Source: an uncultured Bacteroidales bacterium
Lineage (GTDB): Bacteria > Bacteroidota > Bacteroidia > Bacteroidales > FEN-979
DNA: 64,000 nt
Assembly: GCA_903887775.1 (NCBI GenBank)
Contig: CAISRB010000012.1
Span: forward strand, 248,001-312,000
Reading direction: 5' to 3'
The notes below the pieces were generated by a model, which saw only the letters and a program-made list of their open reading frames with translations, did no database searches and was not told the origin of the DNA. The position numbers were made by a program, and so were the translations under genes. This document shows positions 35,225 to 43,390 of this stretch, piece after piece (position 1 is the stretch's first letter; each line of letters begins with the position of its first letter).

Positions 35225-36634
35225 ATGTTGATCATGAGACACGAATTACTGCTGATCGCCATCACGGTAATTCTATTGCTTGTTGAGATTTTTCTTCCCG
35301 GTGATAAAAAGAGCAGGGTTATAACTCTTGCCATCTTGCTGATGACGGCTGTTCTCATCCTTGGTTTCGTACCGGGACCGTCGGGCACCCTGTTCGGTGG
35401 GATGTATCAGACCACTGCACTGATCAGCATGCTTAAAAACATCCTGAATATAGGGGCGCTGATCGTGATGATCCAGAGTGCAGACTGGCTCAGGAAACCT
35501 GAAAATAAAGAAAAGATCAGCGAATATTATATTCTGTTGCTTTCAACTCTTATCGGGATGCAGTATATGCTTTCTTCGGGAGATTTCCTGATGTTCTACC
35601 TTGGACTGGAACTGGCGACCATTCCCCTGGCAGCTCTTGCTGCTTTCGAACGTTTCAAGGAGAAATCTGCTGAAGCAGGTGTAAAATTTATTTTCTCGTC
35701 AGCATTATCATCCGGCATATTGCTTTACGGCCTTTCAATGATTTACGGCACTACCGGAACCCTGTACTTTGCTGAAGTCGGGCCGGCTTTCACCGGCACC
35801 CCTCTGCAGGTTCTCGGTTTTATATTTTTCTTCGCCGGCATGGCTTTCAAAATTTCCCTGGTTCCTTTCCATCTCTGGACGGCCGACGTTTACGAAGGAG
35901 CCCCTGTAAATATCTCTTCTTATCTTTCGGTTGTTTCAAAGGGGGCCGCTGCCTTCATTTTAACGATTCTTCTGTTCACCGTGTTCAGCAAGATCGCACT
36001 GATGTGGAGCAATGTACTTTATATAATTATAATATTGACGATCACGATGGGGAACCTCTTTGCCATCCGCCAGCAAAACCTTAAACGATTCCTTGCATTT
36101 TCTTCAATCGCACAGGCAGGTTTTATCCTGTTGGGTATCATAGGGCAAAGCCAGTATGGTATGACTACCGTGATTTATTTCGTCCTTGTCTATATCTTCT
36201 CAAACCTCGGTGCCTTCGGTGTGGTTTCCATTATTTCTAATCGTACGGGCTGTGAAACGATCAATGATTATGATGGTCTGTACAGGACAAATCCAAGGCT
36301 TGCAATGATGATGATGCTGTCACTTTTTTCACTTGCAGGTATTCCCCCGGTAGCCGGTTTCTTCGGAAAATTTTTCCTCTTTGCCGCAGCAGCCAATCAC
36401 GGGCTTTATATACTTGTCCTGATCGCCATTATCAATACGATCATTTCATTGTACTATTACCTGCTTGTTATCAAGGCCATGTTCCTGAATCGCAGCGACA
36501 GGCCGATACCGAAATTTAAAAGCGATTTCTATACAAGCCTGGGCCTTATTTTATGCCTGGCAGGTATTTTTGCCGTAGGTATCGCAAGCACTATATTTGA
36601 AGCAATTAACGGATTGAGTTTCGGACTGTACTAA
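35225..36634 (+). CDS. nuoN: NADH-quinone oxidoreductase subunit N
   Basis: A 469-residue antiporter-like proton-pumping subunit with about 14 helices. MFYLGLELATIPLAALAAF has the conserved Glu and FKISLVPFHLWTADVYEGAPVNISSYLSV, seen in pieces, is the family signature. An alternative ATG at 35234 would remove three residues. It ends the recognisable complex I genes; nuoE, nuoF and nuoG are absent. Confidence 0.95.
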   Translation: MLIMRHELLLIAITVILLLVEIFLPGDKKSRVITLAILLMTAVLILGFVPGPSGTLFGGMYQTTALISMLKNILNIGALIVMIQSADWLRKPENKEKISEYYILLLSTLIGMQYMLSSGDFLMFYLGLELATIPLAALAAFERFKEKSAEAGVKFIFSSALSSGILLYGLSMIYGTTGTLYFAEVGPAFTGTPLQVLGFIFFFAGMAFKISLVPFHLWTADVYEGAPVNISSYLSVVSKGAAAFILTILLFTVFSKIALMWSNVLYIIIILTITMGNLFAIRQQNLKRFLAFSSIAQAGFILLGIIGQSQYGMTTVIYFVLVYIFSNLGAFGVVSIISNRTGCETINDYDGLYRTNPRLAMMMMLSLFSLAGIPPVAGFFGKFFLFAAAANHGLYILVLIAIINTIISLYYYLLVIKAMFLNRSDRPIPKFKSDFYTSLGLILCLAGIFAVGIASTIFEAINGLSFGLY

Positions 36635-36636
36635 CA

Positions 36637-36704
36637 GGTAGCGAGGAATGAGGTAACGAGATAGCGAGAAGCGAGGTAGCGAAATAGCGAGAAGTGAGGT
36701 AGTG
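36637..36704 (+). repeat. Array of about nine 7-8-nt words around TAGCGA after nuoN
   Basis: In order: GGTAGCGA, GGAATGA, GGTAACGA, GATAGCGA, GAAGCGA, GGTAGCGA, AATAGCGA, GAAGTGA, GGTAGTG. The same words appear after atpB and, as a hairpin, at 37099-37167. The array runs directly into the 59-bp repeat. Confidence 0.8.
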
Positions 36705-36762
36705 TTTGGCGAAACCAAAATGAGCACACAGATGAAATATACCATTGGTGCGAATAAATAAA
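36703..36762 (+). repeat. Interspersed repeat of about 59 bp, copy after nuoN
   Basis: Plus-strand copy of the element at 27535-27602, with the same order of blocks: GTGTTTGGCGAAACCAAA, ATGAGCACACA, then GGTGCGAATAAATA. TTTGG-CGAAA-CCAAA (36705-36719) is its hairpin. Confidence 0.75.
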
Positions 36763-36771
36763 AGAATAATT

Positions 36772-37098
36772 ATGCTGAAAGGGAAACATACTGTTATCGA
36801 AATAGCAGGAGTTCGTTGCACTGTTGTTGAAACCGGGGCCTCAGACGAAAGGATAGCTTTTATTAAAGAGATCCTTGAATTCAACGGATACGAAGTAAAG
36901 ACCGAGAAAGAAAAGGCCAAAGACGGGACTCTTCTTGCTACTTCTGTTATCGGAGTAACTGATATCCTGTTCAATGCCATGATCAATCTTTATGAGAGAA
37001 AACTGCTCAGGAAGGATGGCCATATACTCAATCCATCTTACTGGAACCAATGGCCGGAAAAGGACTGGGATGTGCCGTATTACCAGGTTCAAAGATAA
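36772..37098 (+). CDS. Hypothetical protein (108 aa) downstream of nuoN
   Basis: The frame starts at the ATG at 36772; an in-frame TTG at 36745 lies inside the repeat and is unlikely. The protein is soluble, without signal peptide or membrane helix. It has mixed alpha/beta character (VIEIAGVRCTVVE, an amphipathic ERIAFIKEILEFNGYEV helix) and a tail rich in Trp/Tyr/Pro (PSYWNQWPEKDWDVPYY). I do not recognise a family. Its place between nuoN and another small gene, with repeats on both sides, suggests but does not prove co-transcription with complex I. Confidence 0.65.
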   Translation: MLKGKHTVIEIAGVRCTVVETGASDERIAFIKEILEFNGYEVKTEKEKAKDGTLLATSVIGVTDILFNAMINLYERKLLRKDGHILNPSYWNQWPEKDWDVPYYQVQR

Positions 37099-37167
37099 GT
37101 AGCGAAATGGTGAAATAGCGAAATAACAGTTTCGCTACCTCACTTCTCGCTACCTCGCTACTTCACT
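37099..37167. repeat. TAGCGA-type array folded as an inverted repeat
   Basis: The left part is GTAGCGA, AATGGTGA, AATAGCGA, AA; the right part from about 37130 is the reverse complement of such words (TTTCGCTACCTCACTTCTCG and onward). Together they could form a long imperfect hairpin filling the whole gap between the 108-aa and 65-aa genes. Confidence 0.75.
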
Positions 37168-37170
37168 AAG

Positions 37171-37368
37171 ATGAAGAAATATTACAAATACTTCGCCTGC
37201 GCAGTCGCCCTGCTTTACTTCTTCCTGGGTTTTTATGTACTTTCAAGTAAGCAACTGGCGTACCTTCCTCAAACTATAAAAGTCACTTTTTCATTATTTC
37301 TCTTTCTCTACGGAGCCTTCCGCCTGGCCAGGATATGGTCAAAATCACGGGAAGAAAGTGACGAATGA
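37171..37368 (+). CDS. Small two-helix membrane protein (65 aa)
   Basis: The 65 residues contain two hydrophobic helices (about residues 8-25 and 37-55) with a short loop and a charged C-terminus. It looks like small conserved Bacteroidota inner-membrane proteins found next to respiratory or PstS-like genes, but I cannot name a family. It is 3 bp after the repeat hairpin and upstream of the PstS-like lipoprotein. Confidence 0.65.
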   Translation: MKKYYKYFACAVALLYFFLGFYVLSSKQLAYLPQTIKVTFSLFLFLYGAFRLARIWSKSREESDE

Positions 37369-37443
37369 CCGATTTTTCTTGCATTTTCCTTCGATTCCGT
37401 ATATTTTAGCCTATTAATTTTAAGGACGCAATAATATTATTCA

Positions 37444-37451
37444 TAAATTTG
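37444..37451 (+). promoter_or_regulatory. -7 box (TAAATTTG) for the PstS-like gene
   Basis: A TAnnTTTG match 47 bp before the ATG at 37499; no TTG at the proper distance upstream. Confidence 0.4.
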
Positions 37452-37498
37452 TGTTTCTGTTCTGATAAACTTGCTGATTTTTAGCGCTTAATGATAAA

Positions 37499-38455
37499 AT
37501 GAAAACAGGAAAGCTTGCTGGGTGGAAATTCGGGATGGCAGGGTTGATAATCCTGCTGTTTTTTGCTTCCTGCGGTGGTGGAGACCATGGCATTCAAACC
37601 GACACACCTACATCGGGCCGGATCAAAGTAGGAATCGATGACTCTTACCGCCTTTTACTGGATACCGAGATTTACACGTTCGAAACGTTTTACAAGAATT
37701 CAAAAATTGATACTGTTTACGGTAGCGAAGCTGATATCATTGACCTTTTTATGAAGGATTCCCTGCCCCTTATAATTGCAAGCCGCAAACTGACAGTTGA
37801 TGAGGAAAAATATCTCAATTCAAGGCAGTTTATCCCGAAGACAACGCTGATTGCATTTGATGGAGTTGTGTTTATCGTCAATCCGGGCAATCCCGACACC
37901 AACCTGTTCTATGATAAAATCCTGGGAATATTCAAGGGAGAAGTAAAAACATGGAAAGAAATCAGGCCGAAATCCAAATTAGGGGATATTAAAGTAGTAT
38001 TCGACAATTACAAGTCAGGTAACCCCAGGTATTTCAGAGAAAAATTTAATCTAAGCAAACTGCCTTCAAACTGTTTTGCCGTGAATTCCAATGCCGAGGT
38101 GATTTCATTTGTAGAGAAGAACCTGAATGCAATAGGTGTTATCAGCGTAAACTGGATCAGCGATAAAGAAGATACCGTATCCAACAATTTCCTGAAACGT
38201 GTAAAGGTGGCAGGTATAAGTACACCCGGCAATAATGAACCCGGTGCCAGCTTCTACCGGCCTTATCAGGCTTACATTGCACAGGGGGATTATCCTTTCA
38301 CCCGCAATGTTTACTGCATCAACAGGCAGACATACAGGGGGCTGGCTTACGGTCTTTCTTCATTCATTGCAGGAGAGAAGGGGCAGTTAATCGTGCTGAG
38401 GTCGGGGATGGTACCAGCAGCCATGCCGGTAAGGATAGTTGAAATTAAACATTAA
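37499..38455 (+). CDS. PstS-like substrate-binding lipoprotein
   Basis: A 318-residue periplasmic protein with a lipobox (LLFFASC, Cys at about residue 25). The mature part resembles PBP-like domain proteins of the phosphate-binding type (ADIIDLFMKDSLPLIIASRKLT, ALNAIGVISVNWISD-like block, IFKGEVKTWKEI). In Bacteroidota such genes commonly sit beside a TPR protein and ExbB/TonB, as here, rather than with a Pst ABC transporter. The ligand is therefore uncertain; phosphate is possible. Confidence 0.82.
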   Translation: MKTGKLAGWKFGMAGLIILLFFASCGGGDHGIQTDTPTSGRIKVGIDDSYRLLLDTEIYTFETFYKNSKIDTVYGSEADIIDLFMKDSLPLIIASRKLTVDEEKYLNSRQFIPKTTLIAFDGVVFIVNPGNPDTNLFYDKILGIFKGEVKTWKEIRPKSKLGDIKVVFDNYKSGNPRYFREKFNLSKLPSNCFAVNSNAEVISFVEKNLNAIGVISVNWISDKEDTVSNNFLKRVKVAGISTPGNNEPGASFYRPYQAYIAQGDYPFTRNVYCINRQTYRGLAYGLSSFIAGEKGQLIVLRSGMVPAAMPVRIVEIKH

Positions 38456-38474
38456 TCATAGCATATAAAACCTT

Positions 38475-40172
38475 ATGATGAGCAATTTAAAAAAGACAGG
38501 ACTGGTTGTAGTTTTAGTACTTGTGTTCCCGTTTCTGTCGGAACTCCGCGCCCAGGATCTGAAAGCCGCAATCCGGCTTATGCGCAGTGAACAGTTTATT
38601 TCTGCCGCTTCTGCTTACAAGGCCTTAATTAAACAAAATCCTGCTGACGGAGACGTCTACTATTATTATGGAGAGAATTTTATAAACGAATATTTCTCCG
38701 ACACCTCAAATAATTCATTGAAGGAAATTTCAGATTCAGCGAGGATCATTTTCCAGCTTGGTATACAGAAGGACCCGGCTAACCCTCTAAATCTGGTTGG
38801 TATGGGAGAGATTGCGATGCTGAACAAGGACATGAATACGGCACGGGATTATTATGCCAAAGCCACAGCCCTTTTACCCAGCAAAATCAATAAAACCATT
38901 ATCATGGACCCGTCCCGTCAGGCAAATGTCCGTATCAGAATGGCCAATGGCTATGTGAAGGCTGGTGTCAAGGACACTGCTCAGATCTTTAATCTCCTGA
39001 GAGCTGCGGAAAAACTTGACCCTAAAAATTATGAACTGTTCATTGTCAAGGGAGATGCTTATATCATCCTTATAAATGACGGTTCAAATGCAATTACCTG
39101 TTACAATATTGCACAGAGCCTGAATCCCCAGTCGCCTTTCGCAAAACTCCGCATCGGGCAGTTGTGGATGCGGGCGAAACAATACAGGAGCGCCCTCACA
39201 TATTACGACGATGCAATCAAGATTGATTCCAACTTTGCCCCTGCATACAAAGAAAGGGGATTTCTCCTTGCCAAAGCGAACAGGAATGATGAGGCTAAAA
39301 GAGACTTCGCAAAGTTCCTCAGGCTCTCTGCCGGTAATACCACTGCAAGGATACAGTATGTTAATATTCTGTTTGACATCCAGGACTATAAAGAAGCAAT
39401 AAATCAGCTCAATGAGGTCTACAAAGTAGACTCAGCGAACAATGACCTGAACAGGGCATTAGCCTATGCATACTTTGAGACAGCCCAATATGATAAGGCA
39501 TTGTATTATGACCGGAAATTCTTTGCTAATGAAAAACCCGACAGGATTCGTGCTGCGGATTATATCTATTATGGCAGGATCCTGGCCAGGAATAAACTGG
39601 ATGAGCAGGCCTATGAAAAACTCCTGAAAGGATATGAAATGGATTCAACGAAACCTGAACTTCTCTCAGAAGCAGCCCTCTGCCTTACGAAGGTAAAGAA
39701 GTATGATAAGGCGATAGAGGTGTATCAGAAAAAGATTGTCCTGAAAAAAGCCGCTCCGATGGATTATTATAATCTTGGCAAGATATTTTACAATGTCAGG
39801 AATTTTGAACAGGCCGACACCAACCTGGCTATTTTCAACCAGTTGCAGCCTGATCATGTTGCCGGATTTGTATGGAGGGCCAGGACTAAATCGAACATTG
39901 ATTCGACCAGCAAGGAGGGCCTTGCCAAACCCATTTATGAAATCATCATTACAAAGACCCAGTCTGATACTGCAAAATATACGAAGGAACGCATAGAATC
40001 TTTTTATTATCTTGCGTATTATTACTTCCTGCAGTATGCCCAGACCAAGAACAAAGAGTATGCTCTTCAGGCCATCAATTACAGCAACAGGGTATTTGCG
40101 ATCGACCCGAAAGACGAGAAAGCAGAAAAAGCAAAGCAAATCATTGATAATCTTAAAAAGTTTATGAATTAG
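38475..40172 (+). CDS. TPR-repeat exported protein
   Basis: A 565-residue protein with a signal peptide (VLVLVFPFLSELRAQ) and tetratricopeptide repeats through nearly its whole length, for example ALTYYDDAIKIDSNFAPAYKERGFLLAKA, YDKALYYDRKF and YDKAIEVYQKKIVLKKAAPMDYYNLGKIFY in pieces. TPR arrays form protein-binding scaffolds. It lies 19 bp after the PstS-like gene and just upstream of the ExbB promoter, so it may organise the TonB-linked envelope machinery. Confidence 0.87.
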   Translation: MMSNLKKTGLVVVLVLVFPFLSELRAQDLKAAIRLMRSEQFISAASAYKALIKQNPADGDVYYYYGENFINEYFSDTSNNSLKEISDSARIIFQLGIQKDPANPLNLVGMGEIAMLNKDMNTARDYYAKATALLPSKINKTIIMDPSRQANVRIRMANGYVKAGVKDTAQIFNLLRAAEKLDPKNYELFIVKGDAYIILINDGSNAITCYNIAQSLNPQSPFAKLRIGQLWMRAKQYRSALTYYDDAIKIDSNFAPAYKERGFLLAKANRNDEAKRDFAKFLRLSAGNTTARIQYVNILFDIQDYKEAINQLNEVYKVDSANNDLNRALAYAYFETAQYDKALYYDRKFFANEKPDRIRAADYIYYGRILARNKLDEQAYEKLLKGYEMDSTKPELLSEAALCLTKVKKYDKAIEVYQKKIVLKKAAPMDYYNLGKIFYNVRNFEQADTNLAIFNQLQPDHVAGFVWRARTKSNIDSTSKEGLAKPIYEIIITKTQSDTAKYTKERIESFYYLAYYYFLQYAQTKNKEYALQAINYSNRVFAIDPKDEKAEKAKQIIDNLKKFMN

Positions 40173-40178
40173 AAGGTA

Positions 40179-40209
40179 TTGTTAATCAATCAATATTTTT
40201 ATACTTTTG
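40179..40209 (+). promoter_or_regulatory. Promoter (TTG, 20 bp, TACTTTTG) for the exbB operon
   Basis: TTG at 40179-40181 and TACTTTTG at 40202-40209 are separated by 20 bp, a near-ideal Bacteroidota promoter. The leader is about 60 nt. Confidence 0.65.
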
Positions 40210-40272
40210 TAACCCTGCAAAAAATAGGAACAAAAAAAATTCAAGTATTTTATAACTTAAATTCAATTAACG

Positions 40273-41091
40273 ATGAGCAACAAAAGCAGCAAAGGCGGAT
40301 TAATGGACGCCTTAAGATCGGTGTTTACGCTAGGAGCAATGATCATAGCCCTTATCGTATCTTACTTACTGTTCAAATTTGTAATGGGGAACCCCATCAA
40401 CTTTGAAGGTAATAATCCTGCAGGCACTCCGCTGCCGGGGAACTATCTCGGTATCATTTACAAAGGGGGAATGATCGTACCTCTTCTGATGACGGTTAAC
40501 CTTATTCTGATTATTTTCTCAGTTGAGCGTCTGATCACGCTGACCCGTGCAAGCGGTAAAGGCAGGATCAATGTGTTCGTGAAGAACCTCCAGACCCTTC
40601 TGGATAACAACAAAATCGAAGATGCTATCGTAGCTTGTGACAAGCAGAAAGGTTCGCTGGCGAATGTTATGAAAGCCGGACTTGTCCGTTACCGCTCACT
40701 TCAGGATGACAAAACCATGGTAAAAGACCAGAAGATTGTTGCCCTGCAGAAGGAGTTTGAAGAAGCCTCAGCTCTTGAGCTTCCGATGCTTTCGAGAAAT
40801 CTCGTCATCCTTTCAACCATTGCTTCGATCTCCGTGCTGATCGGTCTTCTTGGAACGGTACTTGGTATGATCCGCGCTTTCGGTGCTTTGGCGCAGGCTG
40901 GAAGCCCTGATGCCCTTGCCCTGGCAACCGGTATTTCTGAAGCGCTTATCAACACTGCTTTCGGTATCACCGGATCATTATTGGCCATTGTGCTTTACAA
41001 TAGCTTTTCAACACAGATCGATAGTTTTACCTATAAAATTGATGAGGCAGGATTCAGCCTTGTACAGTCATTTGCCGCTTCTTCCAAGTAA
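40273..41091 (+). CDS. exbB: MotA/TolQ/ExbB proton channel family protein
   Basis: A 272-residue inner-membrane protein. Helix 1 is near residues 14-34, a second near 60-80, and the two channel helices are near 170-200 and 220-245, with LLGTVLGMIRAFGALA matching the ExbB/TolQ pattern. It forms a proton-driven motor with ExbD that energises TonB. The N-terminal extra helix is usual in Bacteroidota. Confidence 0.94.
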   Translation: MSNKSSKGGLMDALRSVFTLGAMIIALIVSYLLFKFVMGNPINFEGNNPAGTPLPGNYLGIIYKGGMIVPLLMTVNLILIIFSVERLITLTRASGKGRINVFVKNLQTLLDNNKIEDAIVACDKQKGSLANVMKAGLVRYRSLQDDKTMVKDQKIVALQKEFEEASALELPMLSRNLVILSTIASISVLIGLLGTVLGMIRAFGALAQAGSPDALALATGISEALINTAFGITGSLLAIVLYNSFSTQIDSFTYKIDEAGFSLVQSFAASSK

Positions 41092-41157
41092 TATTTTTGG
41101 CGTATCAGCAAATTAAGTACATCATTTCATGTATTTTTAATTTAAAACCAGAATCCC

Positions 41158-41802
41158 ATGCCAAAGATAAAACCACCGGTTAGAACACCGCATATAGACA
41201 TGACACCCATGGTGGATTTGTTTTCTGTGCTTCTGATCTTTCTGTTGTTAACGGCATCATTCCGGCCCCAGGAAGCGGCGGTGATCACTACCCCCCAGTC
41301 GATTTCAGAGAAAACGGCTCCGGATGCTGATCTCATGACCATCTTCGTTGCGAAGGACGGGAAGGTATATTTCAATATCGACAACGGCAGAGATACTTCG
41401 ACCCATTTCCGCAGTAAATTGTTGGAAAAAATCGGGGAACAGTATAAGATCAAATTTACCAAAGCAGAAATTGCCAAATTCGGCACCATGTCGTCATTTG
41501 GATTACCGATCAAGGACCTGAAAACCTGGCTCAACACAAAGGAATCCAAAGACAAGGATAAACTGCAAACAGGAATCCCAATGGATTCAACAGATAACCA
41601 GCTCGCCTGGTGGGTTCGTGAAGCCCGCCTGACTAATGTCGGGGCCGAAGTCGCCATCAAGGGTGATGCTGATACTGACTATAAGTTAGTCAAGAAGGTC
41701 ATGGACTTGTTACAGGATAACAAGGTGAATAAATTTAATCTCGTTACCAATCTGCAGCATCAGGAAGTCACTCTCAAGGACCTTCCTCCCGCAGCGAAGT
41801 AA
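41158..41802 (+). CDS. exbD: ExbD/TolR family biopolymer transporter, first copy
   Basis: A 214-residue protein with one N-terminal helix starting at HIDMTPMVDLFSVLLIFLLLTASF; the Asp in MVDL is the proton-carrying residue of the motor. The rest is a periplasmic domain. It is followed after 31 bp by a second ExbD. Having two ExbD genes between exbB and tonB is typical for Bacteroidota and suggests a mixed ExbD dimer. Confidence 0.93.
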   Translation: MPKIKPPVRTPHIDMTPMVDLFSVLLIFLLLTASFRPQEAAVITTPQSISEKTAPDADLMTIFVAKDGKVYFNIDNGRDTSTHFRSKLLEKIGEQYKIKFTKAEIAKFGTMSSFGLPIKDLKTWLNTKESKDKDKLQTGIPMDSTDNQLAWWVREARLTNVGAEVAIKGDADTDYKLVKKVMDLLQDNKVNKFNLVTNLQHQEVTLKDLPPAAK

Positions 41803-41833
41803 TCAGAACCCATAACGTTTAAGAAAATCCAAT

Positions 41834-42475
41834 ATGGCCGAAATAATTCAAGAAGAAAAAGGTAAAAAAGGCGGAAAACGCAGACCGAAGAAGCAGAGCA
41901 CCCGCATCGACATGACCCCCATGGTCGACCTGATGTGTTTGCTGATCACCTTCTTCATGCTTACCACTGCGTTCAGCAAAGCGAAGGTAATGGTCATCAC
42001 GATGCCTGACAAGGAAAACAAAGATGATAAGGATAAGAATCAGCCACAGATCGCGGCTTTCCGTACACTGAACATCATCCTTTCAGAAGGCAACAAGGTG
42101 TATTATTACATCGGTATGGCCGACCCCAAAAAACCACCTCTTCCTGCGCTGATCAAAACTGATTTCAGCAAGGACGGTATCCGGAAAATTTTACTGGATA
42201 AAAACCGCGACCTGTTTACAAAGATCGCTGAATACCGTGATAAACGTGTCACCGGGAAAATTGTGGTGGCTGATACAACACTCGACAGCGAGATCAAGAA
42301 AATGAAGAGGGATGATAAAAAAGGCCCCATCGTCCTGATCAAAGCTGATGAGAAAGCAAAATACAAGGACATTGTCAACATCATCGATGAGATGGCAATA
42401 TGCAATATCGCGAGTTATGCTATTGTAGATATCAACTCTGTCGAAAAGGACATGCTGAAAAATGCTCCGAAATAA
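41834..42475 (+). CDS. exbD: ExbD/TolR family biopolymer transporter, second copy
   Basis: A 213-residue paralogue of the preceding protein with the same RIDMTPMVDLMCLLITFFMLT segment near residues 25-48, preceded by a Lys/Arg-rich cytoplasmic tail. The periplasmic domain differs from the first copy, so the pair is not a recent duplication. It lies 30 bp upstream of tonB. Confidence 0.93.
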   Translation: MAEIIQEEKGKKGGKRRPKKQSTRIDMTPMVDLMCLLITFFMLTTAFSKAKVMVITMPDKENKDDKDKNQPQIAAFRTLNIILSEGNKVYYYIGMADPKKPPLPALIKTDFSKDGIRKILLDKNRDLFTKIAEYRDKRVTGKIVVADTTLDSEIKKMKRDDKKGPIVLIKADEKAKYKDIVNIIDEMAICNIASYAIVDINSVEKDMLKNAPK

Positions 42476-42505
42476 ATTTTTTAATGAAATTAAAATATAG
42501 ACCGT

Positions 42506-43288
42506 ATGGCAATTGAAAAACAGCGTGAAGAGACGCTGGAGGAAATCGTCTTCAAGAACCGTAATAAGGAATACGGCTCATATGTTCTTCGAAAGAAGTA
42601 CAGCCGGTATCTTACGATTTCTTTGATCGTTGGTATCCTCATCCTTTTGTCCGCCGCTGCCTATCCTTTAATCAATGCTTACCTGAACAAGGAAAAGCTG
42701 CTCAGGGAAAAGGAGAAGTCAGTAACGGCTGAAATGCTGAACATGCCCAAAGAAGACCTGCCTCCTCCTCCTCCTCCCCCTCCTCCGCCTGAAGCACTCG
42801 TGGAGAAAGTGAAGTTCACCGCACCCAAGGTTGTGGAAGATACCAATGTAGAATCTGATTTCGGAAAGCAGGACCTGCTTAGCCAGAATAAAAACACCGA
42901 AGTCCCGACCGAAGAAGTCCAGGTAGAAGAAAAAGAGGTAAAAACCCAGGTCATTGAACAAAAAGTGGAAGCCGAAGTCTTCCTGATCGTTGAGGAACCT
43001 CCTACCTTCCCCGGTGGCGAAGCTGCATTATATAAATGGCTTGGCGAAAACCTGAAATATCCTGAAGAAGCCAAAGAACTTGGTATACAGGGACGTGTTT
43101 TCGTTGCCTTTGTTGTGGAGCCTGACGGATCAACCAGTAATGTGGTTGTGAAACGCGGTATCGGTGGCGGTTGCGACGAAGAAGCCATCCGTATTGTGAA
43201 AGCCATGCCCAAATGGGGCCCCGGTAAGCAGCGCGGACAACCTGTACGTGTTCAGTTCAACCTACCTATCAAGTTTACACTGCAGTAA
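42506..43288 (+). CDS. tonB: TonB family energy-transducing protein
   Basis: A 260-residue protein with a cytoplasmic N-terminus, one membrane helix (residues about 33-55), a run of ten prolines near residue 88-97, a Glu/Val-rich spacer, and a C-terminal TonB domain (residues about 170-260). The domain shows FPGGEAALYKWLGENLKYPEEAKELGIQGRVFVAFVVEPDGS in pieces, the standard Bacteroidota form. It transmits ExbB/ExbD motion to SusC-like and other TonB-dependent receptors. No receptor gene is adjacent. Confidence 0.95.
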   Translation: MAIEKQREETLEEIVFKNRNKEYGSYVLRKKYSRYLTISLIVGILILLSAAAYPLINAYLNKEKLLREKEKSVTAEMLNMPKEDLPPPPPPPPPPEALVEKVKFTAPKVVEDTNVESDFGKQDLLSQNKNTEVPTEEVQVEEKEVKTQVIEQKVEAEVFLIVEEPPTFPGGEAALYKWLGENLKYPEEAKELGIQGRVFVAFVVEPDGSTSNVVVKRGIGGGCDEEAIRIVKAMPKWGPGKQRGQPVRVQFNLPIKFTLQ

Positions 43289-43310
43289 GACTGTAACAAA
43301 CTTTACCCGG

Positions 43311-43374
43311 AACCCTTAATTTTTCCAGGATTTCCAGTTTATCAACCGGAGATTTTGGAGGAAAATTAAGGGTT
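43311..43374. promoter_or_regulatory. Long inverted repeat between tonB and the acyltransferase
   Basis: AACCCTTAATTTTTCC (43311-43326) pairs, with one bulge, with GGAAAATTAAGGGTT-type sequence ending at 43374, then CTCTTTATAT follows. It may terminate the exbB-tonB transcript; the right arm is only 16 bp before the next ATG, so an effect on that gene is possible. Confidence 0.55.
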
Positions 43375-43390
43375 CTCTTTATATGAGCGT

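Noticed and set aside
42679-43212. 177-residue Ser/Gly-rich frame on the minus strand opposite tonB
   Set aside because: The poly-Gly run is the complement of the TonB proline codons; no independent gene signal.
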